A stretch of DNA of 64,000 nt. Origin: Ophiosphaerella korrae (lineage: Eukaryota; Ascomycota; Dothideomycetes; Pleosporales; Phaeosphaeriaceae). The stretch covers positions 124,001 to 188,000 of the forward strand of contig JALNQF010000022.1 in NCBI GenBank assembly GCA_028456385.1, given 5' to 3'. A model generated the notes under the pieces. It was not told where the DNA came from and made no database searches. It worked only from the letters and a program-made list of their open reading frames with translations. Numbering within the stretch: position 1 is the stretch's first letter; each line of letters starts with the position of its first letter. Shown piece after piece: positions 30,359 to 41,648 of this stretch. A program made the position numbers and the translations under genes.

Positions 30359-32542
30359 TTAACCTTCAAGTCCTGGTTCGGCCACTTCCAGCTTAAGCTT
30401 GCTCCGCTCGGCCGCGTTACTGAATGGGACTGTTGCGATACGGTTCCGCCGCATACTACCTCCTGTTGGCGCCCCGTCTCCCATGGCAAGTACCAATAAA
30501 GAGCCAAGGGAGCCGCCGAAATCGAATGTTTGACGGCCAAGCGCAACACGATACATAGCGTGAACAAGCACCGGAGCAGCATGGAAACATAGTAGCGCAA
30601 CGGAAAGGTATGCGGTGATACCTGTGAAAGAATAACCATAGCCGTATCTATTGATGGGTGTATTGATGCGTGTCCAATTTTGATTGGCATCAGTGGGTTT
30701 TGGGAATGAACGCATCATGAGGGCATCAGCGGAACTATCCTTACTGCTCGAGCTGGGCGCCTCGGCCATGCCACGGGTTACGTTTGCTATGACTGCGAGT
30801 GGCATGAAACCCCTCTTTTCCACTCGCCTTGCGAGCACCAGTGGGTTTTCTCGTCACAGATGACAAGCTCGTTCCGCGAAAGACCCAGGGAAAACCGGTC
30901 AGCCGCGTACTGAGCACCGATACGGGAGAGGCCGTTCGCAGCATGCTTGGCGAGAATTTGAGCGACCATGAGTTCAAGATATCGGTAAGAGAAATTGTTT
31001 TGAATTGTTGTTGCGTTCATAGACGTGACTGGAGTAAGCTCTTTCATAGTCTTAATTCCAAACTGAAGTAGGTCGTCTAAAACTTTGGCTGAGCCGTTGA
31101 CGGGATTGAGTGTCTCTGCCCAGTCCTCATGAATATGAACACGTTTTACCTTTAAAGCATCAGGATATCCATAGATGGAAATTCACTCTTTGGATTCTCA
31201 AACGTGAAATTTGTTGCCACGTCGAGATTCGAGGTGGATAAGACCCATTGGCTTGTAGACGTCCAGTGGGATTGTATTATACATACTGTTACGTTTTGTT
31301 CATGCCTCATCAGAGTTAACAGTATTAGAGTTTTTGTTACCCCCGTGATGTCTTTTCATACCAGCTGCGTACCGCTGACGAATTTCTCCAACTTGTCTTC
31401 ATTCTAGACTGATCGAATGTCGAAAGTCGCGGACTTATGTGAATTACAACCGCCGAGCTCATAGTCATACTCTCGTATGAAAAACTTCGCTGTAGCATCA
31501 CTGCAGTCTACACCAACCAACGGATCGAAAGGAACTACTCTATTGGCGAAAACATCCAAGGTAAAAGGCTTATCAAGGTCGTATAACCTCAGAGTGCTCA
31601 TCGATGGTGTGACAAGTGATGAAAACGAGGCGGGCAGGTAGTTTGGCACGGTTACAGCGGCCATTCGGCCAGACTGCATATAGATCATTCGTCTTGTGAC
31701 GACGGTAGGATTGTCCAAGGAAATTGTAGCGTTCTGGGTTTTCGGCGTGGAGTCAAAAATCGAAGGGAAAAGGATAGTCGATTTTTTAATTTCGGCGACA
31801 CGAGCAGCTGGATAAGTGTGATTGGTGTCTTTCCAGAAGTCGAGACAAAATGAACCTGGTAAACGGCTTTCGTCGACTTCCGTTGGAAAGAGATTGGTAG
31901 GAATATATACCGAGAAAGAAGGAGCGATATATGTAGCTGTTCGCTGCAACGGCCCAATGAGACCCTGCCTGTGCCACCAGCCAAGTTGCGGAATGAGCGT
32001 GATAGCGGATGCAGGACCAACGAACAGCGCTAAGAAGGCAAAAACAAGCAGAAGAATAACCAGGCGCCATGGGCAGATCCGACTGCTATCATTTGCATTG
32101 GGCTTTCTCCTCCCCTTCATTCTGTCTTTTAAGTGCTTGAGCGCCTCCCAGTTTCCTATCGTCCAGGGGTTCGAAGAAAGGCCCAATTGATACGCGGTCT
32201 CGAGTAACCCAAATGAAATGCCATTCGGCGAGGCCAAGAGTTTGCGGGGCCGTGCAGGACCATGGATGACATGGAAACGAAGATAAGTGTTTCGTGGACT
32301 TTGGCAGCAACCTAGAGTGCAGATAGTTTTGTTCTTTGGTTGTTTTCATCTGCATCTGCCCAATACACGTTGCGGAAGCTCAGTTGAAGAACGAGAAATG
32401 TTACAACGACGGGTACAATATGGACAAGTGATGACCCCAAGGTTGCGATTCGACTGCACTTGGTTCCATATGCATTTTCGTTTCGTGGTTCACGGTCGGC
32501 CGTGCTGGGCGGGTGCATCTCGATGGCCTCACGCCCCATCAT
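30359..32542 (-). pseudogene. Conserved fungal multi-pass membrane protein, broken by stops and frameshifts
   Basis: Collinear blocks of one large fungal membrane protein run down the minus strand in different frames. The start region at 32542 (MMGREAIEM) leads into SLVHIVPVVVTFLVLQLSF and NVYWADADENNQ. After LSAL the frame hits TAG (32311-32313), then continues with VAAKVHETLIFVSMSSMVLH. A one-base shift at about 32245 leads to SPNGISFGLLETAYQLG and the membrane helix LVILLLVFAFLALFVG. A further stop lies at 31404. KRVHIHEDWAETLNPVNGSA and the block RYLELMVAQILAKHAANGLS (about 30985-31145) follow. Another frame change at about 30840 leads to the final helix TAYLSVALLCFHAAPVLV. I recognise the layout as a conserved uncharacterised fungal family. 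At least two stops and two frameshifts make it a pseudogene. Confidence 0.75.
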
Positions 32543-33003
32543 GGTGGCGCTTGTAGCAAAGTTTGCAGGAGAGGATTGGGGAAGACATGGAGACGAGAAA
32601 GAAATAGGAATAAGCACGCGTTAGAAATTATAGGCGCTCTGCAAGCTGTAGGATGTTTCATGATTGGCTGAAGACCACGCCGCAAAGGTACTTGCGACGA
32701 TACCATGCAGGTCTATTCTAAATTGATGTTAGAGTTAGTAATATATCACGTGATAATGCATTGGCATATCGATGTATGAGGGATCTCTTGGGTGATAAGG
32801 ATGTAAGAATTGTAGCTTGGCATTTCTTGAGTTGAGTGGTTGCTACGGCGGGCCGACCCATGCAAATACGCTTCAAAACCAGTTAGTCCACCTAGGGCTC
32901 ACAGCGAAGAAGTACCCCACTAGATCGACTCCACGCGACATGCCCCGCAACACGTCAACTTTCCACGCCCAAACCCAACCACCCGCTTATCCATATCGCC
33001 ACC
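32543..33003. other. Intergenic, no gene recognised
   Basis: Between the broken membrane-protein gene and TMA20, at the right edge of the decayed island. It should hold the TMA20 promoter; no specific site recognised. Confidence 0.4.
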
Positions 33004-33692
33004 ATGTTCAAAAAAGAGTACGTACGTCCCCGCACCTCTTTCAATTCCATATTCTATAAAGCTAACTCCTACTAGTATAACCTCTGGCGCAAAATCCAAA
33101 GTCAAATCCAGCGCCCAACGCGCCATTCGTTCCAAAGTCCTCGAAGAATACCCAAAACTAGAACCACACATCGAAGATATACTCCCTAAGAAGGAGCAAT
33201 TAGAACTCGTGAAACTGTACGTATAGCACTTACGGAGCAGCAAGGATATTCGTCTAATATGACTTTAGACCAGATCGCGTGTCTCTCTACACGTTACATA
33301 ATGTCCCACTATTCTTTCAACACATGGACGATGCGCTCCTTCCGCACTTGACTCTTGTGCACAAATACCCGTTTGCGTTTCATCGGCTGAGAATTGATCG
33401 TGGCGCGATTCGGTTTGTTCTGTCGGGCGCGTCGCTTATGGCGCCTGGCTTGACGTCTCCGGGTGGTCGGCTGCCAGATGCGAGTCTGAGCGAGCAAGAT
33501 AAGGAGAGGTATGGCTCGGAAGACTTAGAGGCAGGGACGGTAGTGGTGATTGAGGCGGAGGGCAAAGAGACGGCATGTATGGTGGGTGTGCTGAAGATGG
33601 GTACGGCAGAGATGAAGAAGGTCAAGAAGGGACAAGCATGTGACTCGGGGCACTATCTGGGAGATGGGCTATGGGGGCTGAAGCTGGATTAA
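33004..33692 (+). CDS. TMA20: Translation machinery-associated protein 20 / MCTS1 homologue (PUA domain)
   Basis: Exons 33004-33017 (14 nt), 33076-33216 and 33269-33692 join in frame to 192 aa. The N-terminal MCT-1 domain starts MFKKDITSGAKSKVKSSAQR. The C-terminal PUA domain contains IRFVLSGASLMAPGLTSPGG and GTVVVIEAEGKETACMVGVL, ending in GHYLGDGLW. Orthologues bind the 40S subunit with Tma22/DENR and act in recycling of ribosomal subunits and in reinitiation. Introns are 58 and 52 nt. The first coding exon is only 14 nt. The coding strand changes from C-rich to G-rich at about 33.4 kb. It is convergent with SGT2, 165 nt between stops. Confidence 0.93.
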
Positions 33693-33857
33693 GGAGCCAA
33701 TAGGTTGCTTTATTATTTGAGAAATGGGCTTTTTGGGGCTGAAGTTGGATTGAAGAGGTCAAAGGGATAGCTACGAGAAGATACCGTGAAGCAAATCTGG
33801 TATCATTGTTCTAATCATGAAGTCCATTCAACACATATTCCAACTTCTGCTCGCACC

Positions 33858-35085
33858 TTATTGTGGTGCTCCTCGCCCTGCCCCACGGCCTGCGCCACCA
33901 GCACCTCCTGGACCACCTGCGCCTCCGCCCATGAAGCTTCGTGCCCTACTTGCGATTAGTTTGTTATATGTGAAATAAATATTAGAGTTGACTCACATCT
34001 CTGCGATGCTGGGGTCGTTCATCATGCTCGCAAGATCAGGCATGCCACCACCTCCTGCTCCTCCTGCGCCTCCACGTCCAGCAAATTGGTTGGCCATGTT
34101 TGCTATCTGTGGGTTATTCATGAGGTTGCTCATCATGTCCGGATTGCTCATGAGATTCTGTGCCATCTGCCTCATCATTGGGTTTTGCATGAGCCCAGCT
34201 AGATCCGGCATGCCACCACCCCCAGCACCGCCACCTCCACCAAGCATGGATGCCAACGACGAGAGATCAGGCATGCCTCCAGCGCCACCGCCTGGAATGC
34301 CTCGCGTAGCGCCTGGAGCACCTACATCACCGCCCTCCTCTTCCACCTTCTTCTTCGCTGTCTCGTAACCCTTGCGCATCACCTCTGACCCACCACCCTC
34401 TGCGTCCATGCCAGATTTGTATGCATCCATGGCACCTTTGGCATCGCCGAGTACGTACTTTGCGAGGCCGAGACGGGACCATGCTTTGGAGTAGTTTGGA
34501 TCGGCAGCGACTGCCATCTCAGCGTCTTCCTTTGCAAGCTCATGTTTGCCCTGTCCGGAATAGGCGGCAGCGCGGTTGGAAAGATAGATGGGGTTTAAGG
34601 GAACAACTTCGAGCGCAGCGGAGTAGTGTTTGATGGCGGCATCGTAGTCCTTCTTCTTCATTGACTCGTTACCCAAGCCCTTAAGCCGCTCAGCCTCATC
34701 CTTGTTTGGTCCTCCTGGGCCCGCGGCATCCTTTGCCGACGTTTGTGGTGTGGCGGGTCGCGCTTCCGACGCCGATGAACTTCCTTCCGTCGAAGCCGTG
34801 GTCTTGCCTTTAAGCTTCTCGTATACATTGTAGATTGCTAGCAGATTCTGGCCGCCCAGGGCATCTTTCTTCGCGGCTTCATCCGCCAAATCAACCTTGA
34901 AGGCTTCGGCGATGCAGTTTGCGGCAACTTCGAGTTGCTCGGCGTCGTCGGGAGCTACGGAGCCATCTGTTTGTGAAGTCTGGAGGAAATCAAGAATGGC
35001 GAGCGCAAGGCGCTTCTTGGACTGATTACTCGCCTAGAATATGTGGTCAGATTCACCGTGCAGGGCGGGGCAGAAAACTGACCAT
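33858..35085 (-). CDS. SGT2: Small glutamine-rich TPR co-chaperone Sgt2
   Basis: Exons: 35085-35083 (the ATG alone), 35033-33997 and 33945-33858, joining in frame to 375 aa. The N-terminal domain ASNQSKKRLALAILDFLQTS is the homodimerisation and Get4/5-binding region. Three TPR units follow at roughly residues 100-220 (GNESMKKKDYDAAIKHYSAA, LSNRAAAYSGQGKHELAKED, AWSRLGLAKYVLGDAKGAMD). The C-terminal half is Gly/Met/Asn-rich with an STI1-like segment (NPMMRQMAQNLMSNPDMM), which captures tail-anchor helices. It acts in the cytosol in the GET pathway for tail-anchored membrane proteins. The Gly repeats around the third exon are low complexity, so the last exon rests on splice signals (GTGAGT, AAGTAG) and frame continuity. 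Confidence 0.92.
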
Positions 35086-35446
35086 GTTGGCGACTGGGAA
35101 TACAGCTGGGAAAAATTGATACACTTAAGTTGGCAGCTTCACAGTGTTAGGTTCTCGTGACACCAGCTTGAGATTGATAAGGTGGAAAGCAGTGGTCTGG
35201 ATGCTACCGACCAACGAATTTGTCTCGAGGCTTCCTGGGGGCTCAGTCGTTCTTAGCGGGGCACGCCAAGATGCTGTCCCTGTTCACTGCAGCGCACTCC
35301 GTAATTCTTAGCGCATGATTCGCAACATTATGAACGAGACGAATGATATAAAATTAGCGCCATTCCCATGCTATCGTTTAGTCATACAACGCCCTAAAGG
35401 CGATATAATACAGGTCGAAGAGGAGATGGTGGTATCTACAAAGCAC
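35086..35446. other. Spacer between TIM54 and SGT2
   Basis: 361 nt between two minus-strand genes, holding the 3' end of TIM54 and the promoter/5' UTR of SGT2. No recognisable element. Confidence 0.5.
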
Positions 35447-36902
35447 TCAATCGTCGCTCAACCCTTCCCAAGCACCCTTCATTTGCTCCTTCCCCCAAAG
35501 CGAGCTGAAAAACGACTCTTTCTCCTCTGGAGTTATTCTGTTGGCCCGCTCTTCAACTTCGGCATCTATAGTGAACCTCCTCATGCGTTCCGCAATGCGG
35601 GGATCAAGTACCATGTCATCCAGCCATACTCGTTCCTTTCCTTCCTCATCCTTGCTACGGTCTTTTGCTGACTTGTGATAATCTGCCTCTTCATGGGCGA
35701 GTAACCGCTGTTGTTCCCACTGAGCGCTACTATCACTATCCTCCCCACCAAGATTTGCTGATTCGGCAGCAACCTCAAATGGCCGGTATGTACCGAGAAC
35801 AGCTGCAGCTGTCTGTCGGCCAATGTCATCTGCTACCTGGCGCTTGTTTAAAAAGCGATAAATGCGAATTGGGAAGTTCCAAAATCCAAGCAAATGCGGA
35901 AAAGGAATAGCAGCAGCCGGCCCCAGTGCCTGCGGGCAGTTTCGTGAGAGCGTGGCATTCTCGTACTCGGTAGGTTTGATAAATGGTGGTGGTTGCTTCT
36001 TCTTCTTGGGTTTGTTTTCTTCCCCCCTTGGTTTCTCGGCCTCTTCTTTAGTGGGACTATCAGACAAAGCTTGCGGCGAAGCATCATCTGTTGCATGCAC
36101 AACAACAGGCTCTGCTCCTTGTGTGCTTGCAGAGGGTGTCGATATTGGCTCGGACTCTTCGATCTGAGCAACCGGAAAGTCGAGGGGCGTCGGATCCGCC
36201 GGTGCTACAGGAGGGTCCAATGGGCCCAGCCATCCTTCGTGTAATCCTCTGACGTACTCTTTCCATGTATGCCTTCCAATGACCACGTCTCCGCCTGGAC
36301 CGTCGTATTCTCTTACCCCAGCTCTTTGTCTCAATCCCTCAAGTGACTCTTCCAGGCCCTCTTCTACAGGCTCAGTACTTGTCTCACCACTCTTCTTCCG
36401 CAGCTTCCTTATTTTCTCTGCAAGTCCTGCTCTCACATCTCCTTCTCTTCTGCCTTCAATTGCGTCCCAGTCCAAGGCAGCCGCAACAAGAATCGGCTTG
36501 ACGTACTCGTGAAAATGATCGCGCGCAGGTACTAATCCGTCCCCTGGTGGCGCAGAGACGTACACAGTAACTTTGCGAGAGAGTTGATGTGTATCGAGCG
36601 GTTCTTGGGCGATATGTTCCACAAGTTTTGCCCACTTCTTCTGTATGCGCTTCTTCTCTCGACGATCATACGTGACAGCGGCAGTCCATGATCCGGTGAT
36701 AGAGAGGAATATCATCCAATTACGCGAGGGGAGCCGAAAGCGAAAATTTGGGAGGCCTGTGTTAAGTTAGATAGCTTACGAAGAAAGAGTACTTCCAAAA
36801 CGCACCCATCATTCTCCATACTGGGTTTGGAGGCCGAGGAGGCTTGCTTGGGCCTGCAGACCCGCTACCGGCTGATGCAGCCTTTGCGTCCGGTTCTGCC
36901 AT
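35447..36902 (-). CDS. TIM54: Mitochondrial inner-membrane import protein Tim54
   Basis: Exons 36902-36806 and 36756-35447 with a 49-nt intron (GTGCGT...ACACAG), giving 468 aa. The splice must occur inside the ATG-ATG-G run so that RMMG joins LPNFRFRLPSRNWMIFL, which is the conserved Tim54 N-terminus; a naive read-through gives a wrong YSFF tail. A single membrane segment follows (NWMIFLSITGSWTAAVTY), then a large domain with TVYVSAPPGDGL and AALDWDAIEGRREGDVRAG. A long acidic/Pro-rich insert sits at about residues 215-290, and the C-terminus carries PFIKPTEY, FWNFPIRIYRFLNKRQVADD. Tim54 is a subunit of the TIM22 complex inserting carrier proteins. Confidence 0.93.
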
Positions 36903-39900
36903 TTGCGATGTGAGCGACCAAGGAATTATCATGAAGCCTAAAATTTCCCGACAGTCGGAGAACACGGAAGTCATTCGGAGCAGGTCGAGCACTGCTCCGG
37001 AGGACACCCCACCACATTTTCATCATTCCCTCCCTCTATTTGTTGAGCAAGCGAGAAAAATGCTCTCAAAGCTTGCAAGTATCAAGTAATTTTGACACTA
37101 CTCGTTATATAACTCTGTCTTTGCTTGCGTGAATAATAACAAAAAGAGAAGAAAAAATGACAAAAAATCAACTTTTGGCGGTACTGGGAACTGCGGACTT
37201 GTCAGTATGCAGATTTGATGTCATAGCCGTGATGCAACGTACTCGAACCCAGGCTGGCGCGGATCATAGATCAGGACTCAAGGAGTCCGCCAACCACAAC
37301 GCGACGTCATACCACTAGACCATACCACCCGTGATGTTGTGTTTTATGACAGTTTTGAAATTTATTGAATATATATAGAACATTAAAAGGTCCCCATCAT
37401 TACTTTATCATAGGCTTCAATTAGACAGGTGCTTCGAATATAGTGATTGAAAATAACTACAAAATCTTGCAAGTCTGGTTGTGGGGCACAAACACTAGGT
37501 TAAAAGCCGAAGATACCCGAGTGTCGTCTTGGCCCCACAATTAACCTTCCCACCCAACACATATGCTGTCATGGGTGTTTCCTACAGGTAGCCCGTTGAG
37601 TCACCGATAGGCATCCAGTGCATATACTATTCTGTGTCCAGTATGCCTATTCGGCATACTATACCTCTTTTGGTCACGTCTGGTCTGGTGGCACAGAACC
37701 CGGCCTCACATATGTCCCATCGCGAGGAATAAACACTAGAGAACGAAAATTATCATTTTCTAACAAGCTTGGGCAAATTGGTGTCTGCCAGCACATTCTG
37801 TTGGGGCTACTCAACCACAAGAAGGTGTCTGCTTCAAATGTAGGTAGGTGTGATCAAGTCAGGTAAACATTAATTATCTACAAGGACTCAGCCCCATGTA
37901 CACAGGTATACTTTCATTACAAACAACTGCCGTGTAGCCACAATTCACTATTGACCACTATCGCCTGATGCCGATTCTCTCCCTATGCTGTGCGTTTTCA
38001 AGTTCCGGTGCATTCCGGCGGGCGCGAAGACCCCCGAGCCCGATTATGTTAATTTGACAATCACGACCTAACCGCAGCGCTCTTTGAACGACGGTCTTGG
38101 ATAAAGTTTGCCATGGTAAAGGGTTATCTTGGCGTAAACTTCAATTTCTCTACGAGAATCTGTTCACATCGGTACTTTGTAGTTCCATCATTCTTTGCTA
38201 CATCGAAACACCAGACTCTTGCACTGAACTGATGGTAAAAGTTGAGTTGGAACAAACTATACCTATTTATTTGAGAAAGGTCGAGGGCGAATATTGGTTC
38301 ACGTAATTAATTGGGATCAGCCAAGTGCGCTATTCAAACTATCAGTACACAGCATGTCAGAGTATAAGCTTTTTCAGGTCACATTGCATGATAATACCTA
38401 CACAATCTGACCTCTGACAGTTTTCAACGTGCCCAAAATCTCACTGTAGATGAGCACCCAAGGGTGTCCCTGCTAGGAAGCCAAGAAGAACGCGTACCAC
38501 ATTGTTAATTGTGCTGAAGATCAACCAAATGATTGATTTTCATAGGTATTTATCTTTCCCTATTCAACATATCAGAAATTAAGCTATTTGATGATCGTCC
38601 TGCCAGCGCCATTCTTATAGCACCGCGAAGAGCGATTCTACTAACATATCACTACTCTTTACTCAACGCAACAGTTAGGTCACGCATCTCGAATCTCGAA
38701 GAGGGACGAAGATAATAAATAAGAAGGATTGATTGTGTGGCAATGGAGGAGATGTGGCCCGGTTTTTCTGGCATTCTCAACAGCACACGAGATGTCTTCT
38801 CCGCCAGCACTTGACGACTCAAGCAAGAAACCCCAACAGAACAATACATTCAAATGGCGCCATCTCCAAGAGTCAAAAACATATTTTCCAGTGTAACATC
38901 GTGTACGCTGTCCCTCCTGCCAGATGAAGATACTATAAAATACGATGGTGTCGGTTGAAAACAGAAGTAATCCGTATTGCAATCATCATGGTATGCTTGC
39001 GACAACCTATTAAGTTTTCCAAAGAAGGCGAACCCAAAAGCCAAACACAATCAGAATGCTTCAATGACTGGATTTCTTCAAGCAACACCGAAGTAAACGG
39101 ATGTTGGACATAAAGACAGCACTGCTCAAGATATGAAGGGGCTACCTTTTCCCTGCAGCCAAACCAGACTCAAACTTGTGCAGCCTAGGCATCACGGCAG
39201 CAGAATTGTTCTTCATAGTAGTATGCTTTCTTCTTACTTAGTTGGATATCACTAACTGGGTCCCAGGACTGCGATTAAGCGTGCTGGAACAAATCACATC
39301 CATGACCTCGACTTCCTCGTTCTGCGTACATCTCACGCATTCATGCTCCCATTGCTCGAATATATGCTGCATAAAGGCGAAAGTATACTCAAGATTGGAG
39401 GTATAAGCAGCGAGTAAGAAAAGCAAGCACTTTGGTAACCCACCAGATTGTGTTCAAGACAGTACTGGACAAGATGTGACACATGCCACAGTCGTGTTGT
39501 TATGGTTCGTGGAGGTGGACATGGCGCTAGATATAGGGGCTACAATGGATCGAAGACCAAGCGGATACTTTTATTATGAGGAGTCGAACGAAACACGTAG
39601 GTTGGCACCCTGTCCTGCGGCCAAGTCCCATTATTCTCAGCTATATGACTTCTCGTAAGTCCCGAAAAGCGCATGATCTCTTAGTCTAGGTGGCAGGAGT
39701 ATCACTACACTCCATATAAATCCTTACAGTAATGATCCGTTCTACGTTACGACTTTTTGGCCGAGCATCGGCTCAATCCCTCACGACACTTGCCGCTCGT
39801 TTCTGCACCCCTTGCTACTACGACGATTCACAGTAGCTACACTACAGCATCCTTGAATACATCCAGGCTATAGTTTGGACTCCGACTTGAAACTTACGTC

Positions 39901-41648
39901 TTTCTTGTAATATGCCGAGGCGTCGATAGCTATCAGATACTGTACGTTGTTGTCGCCATGCATTCCGCCTTTCGTCATTCACTTTATCAGTCCTGTGGGG
40001 GGGCTCGAGGTAAGATACCCAACCCCCATTCATTCCCTCACTGCCTGTTCACTACTGGTTGTTCAACGGGTCGTCTAAGTTGCAAATCATAATTGCTAAT
40101 ATCGAGACTAATATAGTTCTCTTCTTTGTCTATCTTGGCATTTTATCCCTACCTCCAAGGCTCCTTCCAACTAGAGTGAGAGTTGGAGTAGGGTAGCCGC
40201 AAAAAAACCCATACACCCTCATCATTTGGCTATAAAGACAAAATAGAAAGAGATTGCAGTGGCCGCCATGGCCTATCATGATGAAGTGGATAAGCACAAC
40301 CTTGGAGGCGTTCGGGCCTACTGATATCGGGTTCCGCGCGCACCTATCTCTCGTTTTACACTACACAAATGGAAGTGCTAAGAACTCTAGCTCCAGTGTG
40401 ATGTACCCTCGCGTCAGTGAACTTTTCTAATCTGCTAGCCAGGTTAGCAAAGCTTGGTTTAAACGCACCCGGTATGTAGCCCATGACTCTGGTATTAAGG
40501 ACGGGGTACTCAGAGTTTTGGTTGCCAAGCCCGGAGTTCAGGAACAAGCTGCAAACTGTCAACCTTCACGATATCGCCGCGTCATCATCTCAACCCAGGA
40601 TTCTCAAAAGATGGGTGCCATGGGCCGAATAAGGCACCCCACTACAACACATGTTCGAAATGAAGCATGGAGCTAGTGTTGGGGTAGTGGAGCTGGCGGA
40701 TGAGCTTGCCTGGGTGAGCGGTAAGGCTTGGCAAACAAAACTTTTGACCTGATTTAATCAGAACAGCAGCTGGCATGACCGGAAATAATAGGCGAAAGTA
40801 GCGCATGCACCTCAAAGTCTAGGGAGTACTCTGTACGTGGTGCGACCAGTGCACTAATAACCTGCATGAACATGGTCCAAAAACGCACAAGATTCGCGTC
40901 CCTACTCACCCGCACAGAGTCCTTGCTTGCTGGCTGATGAAAGACTAGCCGTGATGACAGGTGAGGTGACGGGTCTCGGCAATTCTAGCAAGCTAGTAGT
41001 GACCTGGGATGGCAAATCAAATCTCGTTCAAAAATCTCCGAACCACAAGGTTCCGAATTCGGCAAGACACGATTCACTGATCCAGCGGAAAGGACCCTGT
41101 ATCAACCTCTATCCAAAGTCTTACGTAGGGAACAGATAGCAACCCACTAATCTTTACATTCGGCCTACCTCCTGATAAGATGATCGGGTCCATTCTATTG
41201 CTCCGCATTTTAGTAAAATCCAATGGTCTATCCACCACAGGTCGTCTGCATCTACAAGTATCGGAGGCTTGAAGCGAGCCCCTAGCGCAGTGGGGGAGAC
41301 CGCGCAATGGGGGAGACTACGCACTGGCATGCAAGTGCTTGGCTCAAACCTTGCGTTCAACATGGAGGGTCGGCGGGACGGGCCATATCCGGGCACAACT
41401 TCTATCGTTGGACCTTCCGGCCATCATACCAGAACCTCCCATTTACGTAAAATGAACATCAGAGGAAAGGACCGACATGTTGACCATGAACACCTGTTGG
41501 CCATCGGTGGAGCAAAATCATCAGGGTTTGTATGAACCGTGCTAGTATACTACGAATATGGGTCAGTCTACTTGAGTATAAGTATCTAGGCAGATGTCTC
41601 ACTTTTGAACCCATCCTCAAGAGCCTTTCATCTTGAAGAACGCCAACC
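36903..41648. other. 4.7 kb gene-poor region
   Basis: No ORF with a recognisable domain. It is moderately AT-rich and full of short ORFs. It contains a tRNA-like A-box/B-box pair (37239-37322, minus) and a small perfect inverted repeat AGTATGCC-TATTC-GGCATACT near 37639-37659. It probably includes old repeat debris, but none could be assigned to a family. Confidence 0.45.
37228..37330 (-). other. tRNA-like sequence with Pol III A and B boxes, not a functional tRNA
   Basis: On the minus strand TGGTCTAGTGG (37322-37312) fits the internal A box, and GGGTTCGAGTAC (37250-37239) fits the B box, about 60 nt apart. The acceptor and T stems do not pair. This looks like a decayed tRNA or the tRNA-derived head of a SINE. 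A short direct repeat CCGTGATG flanks the segment on both sides. Confidence 0.3.

Noticed and set aside
36762..36905. TIM54 exon 1 reading through to GAFWKYSFFVSYLT
   Set aside because: Using the later GTAAGC donor would leave a 23-nt intron and break the frame; the GTGCGT donor restores the conserved MMGLPNFRF join.
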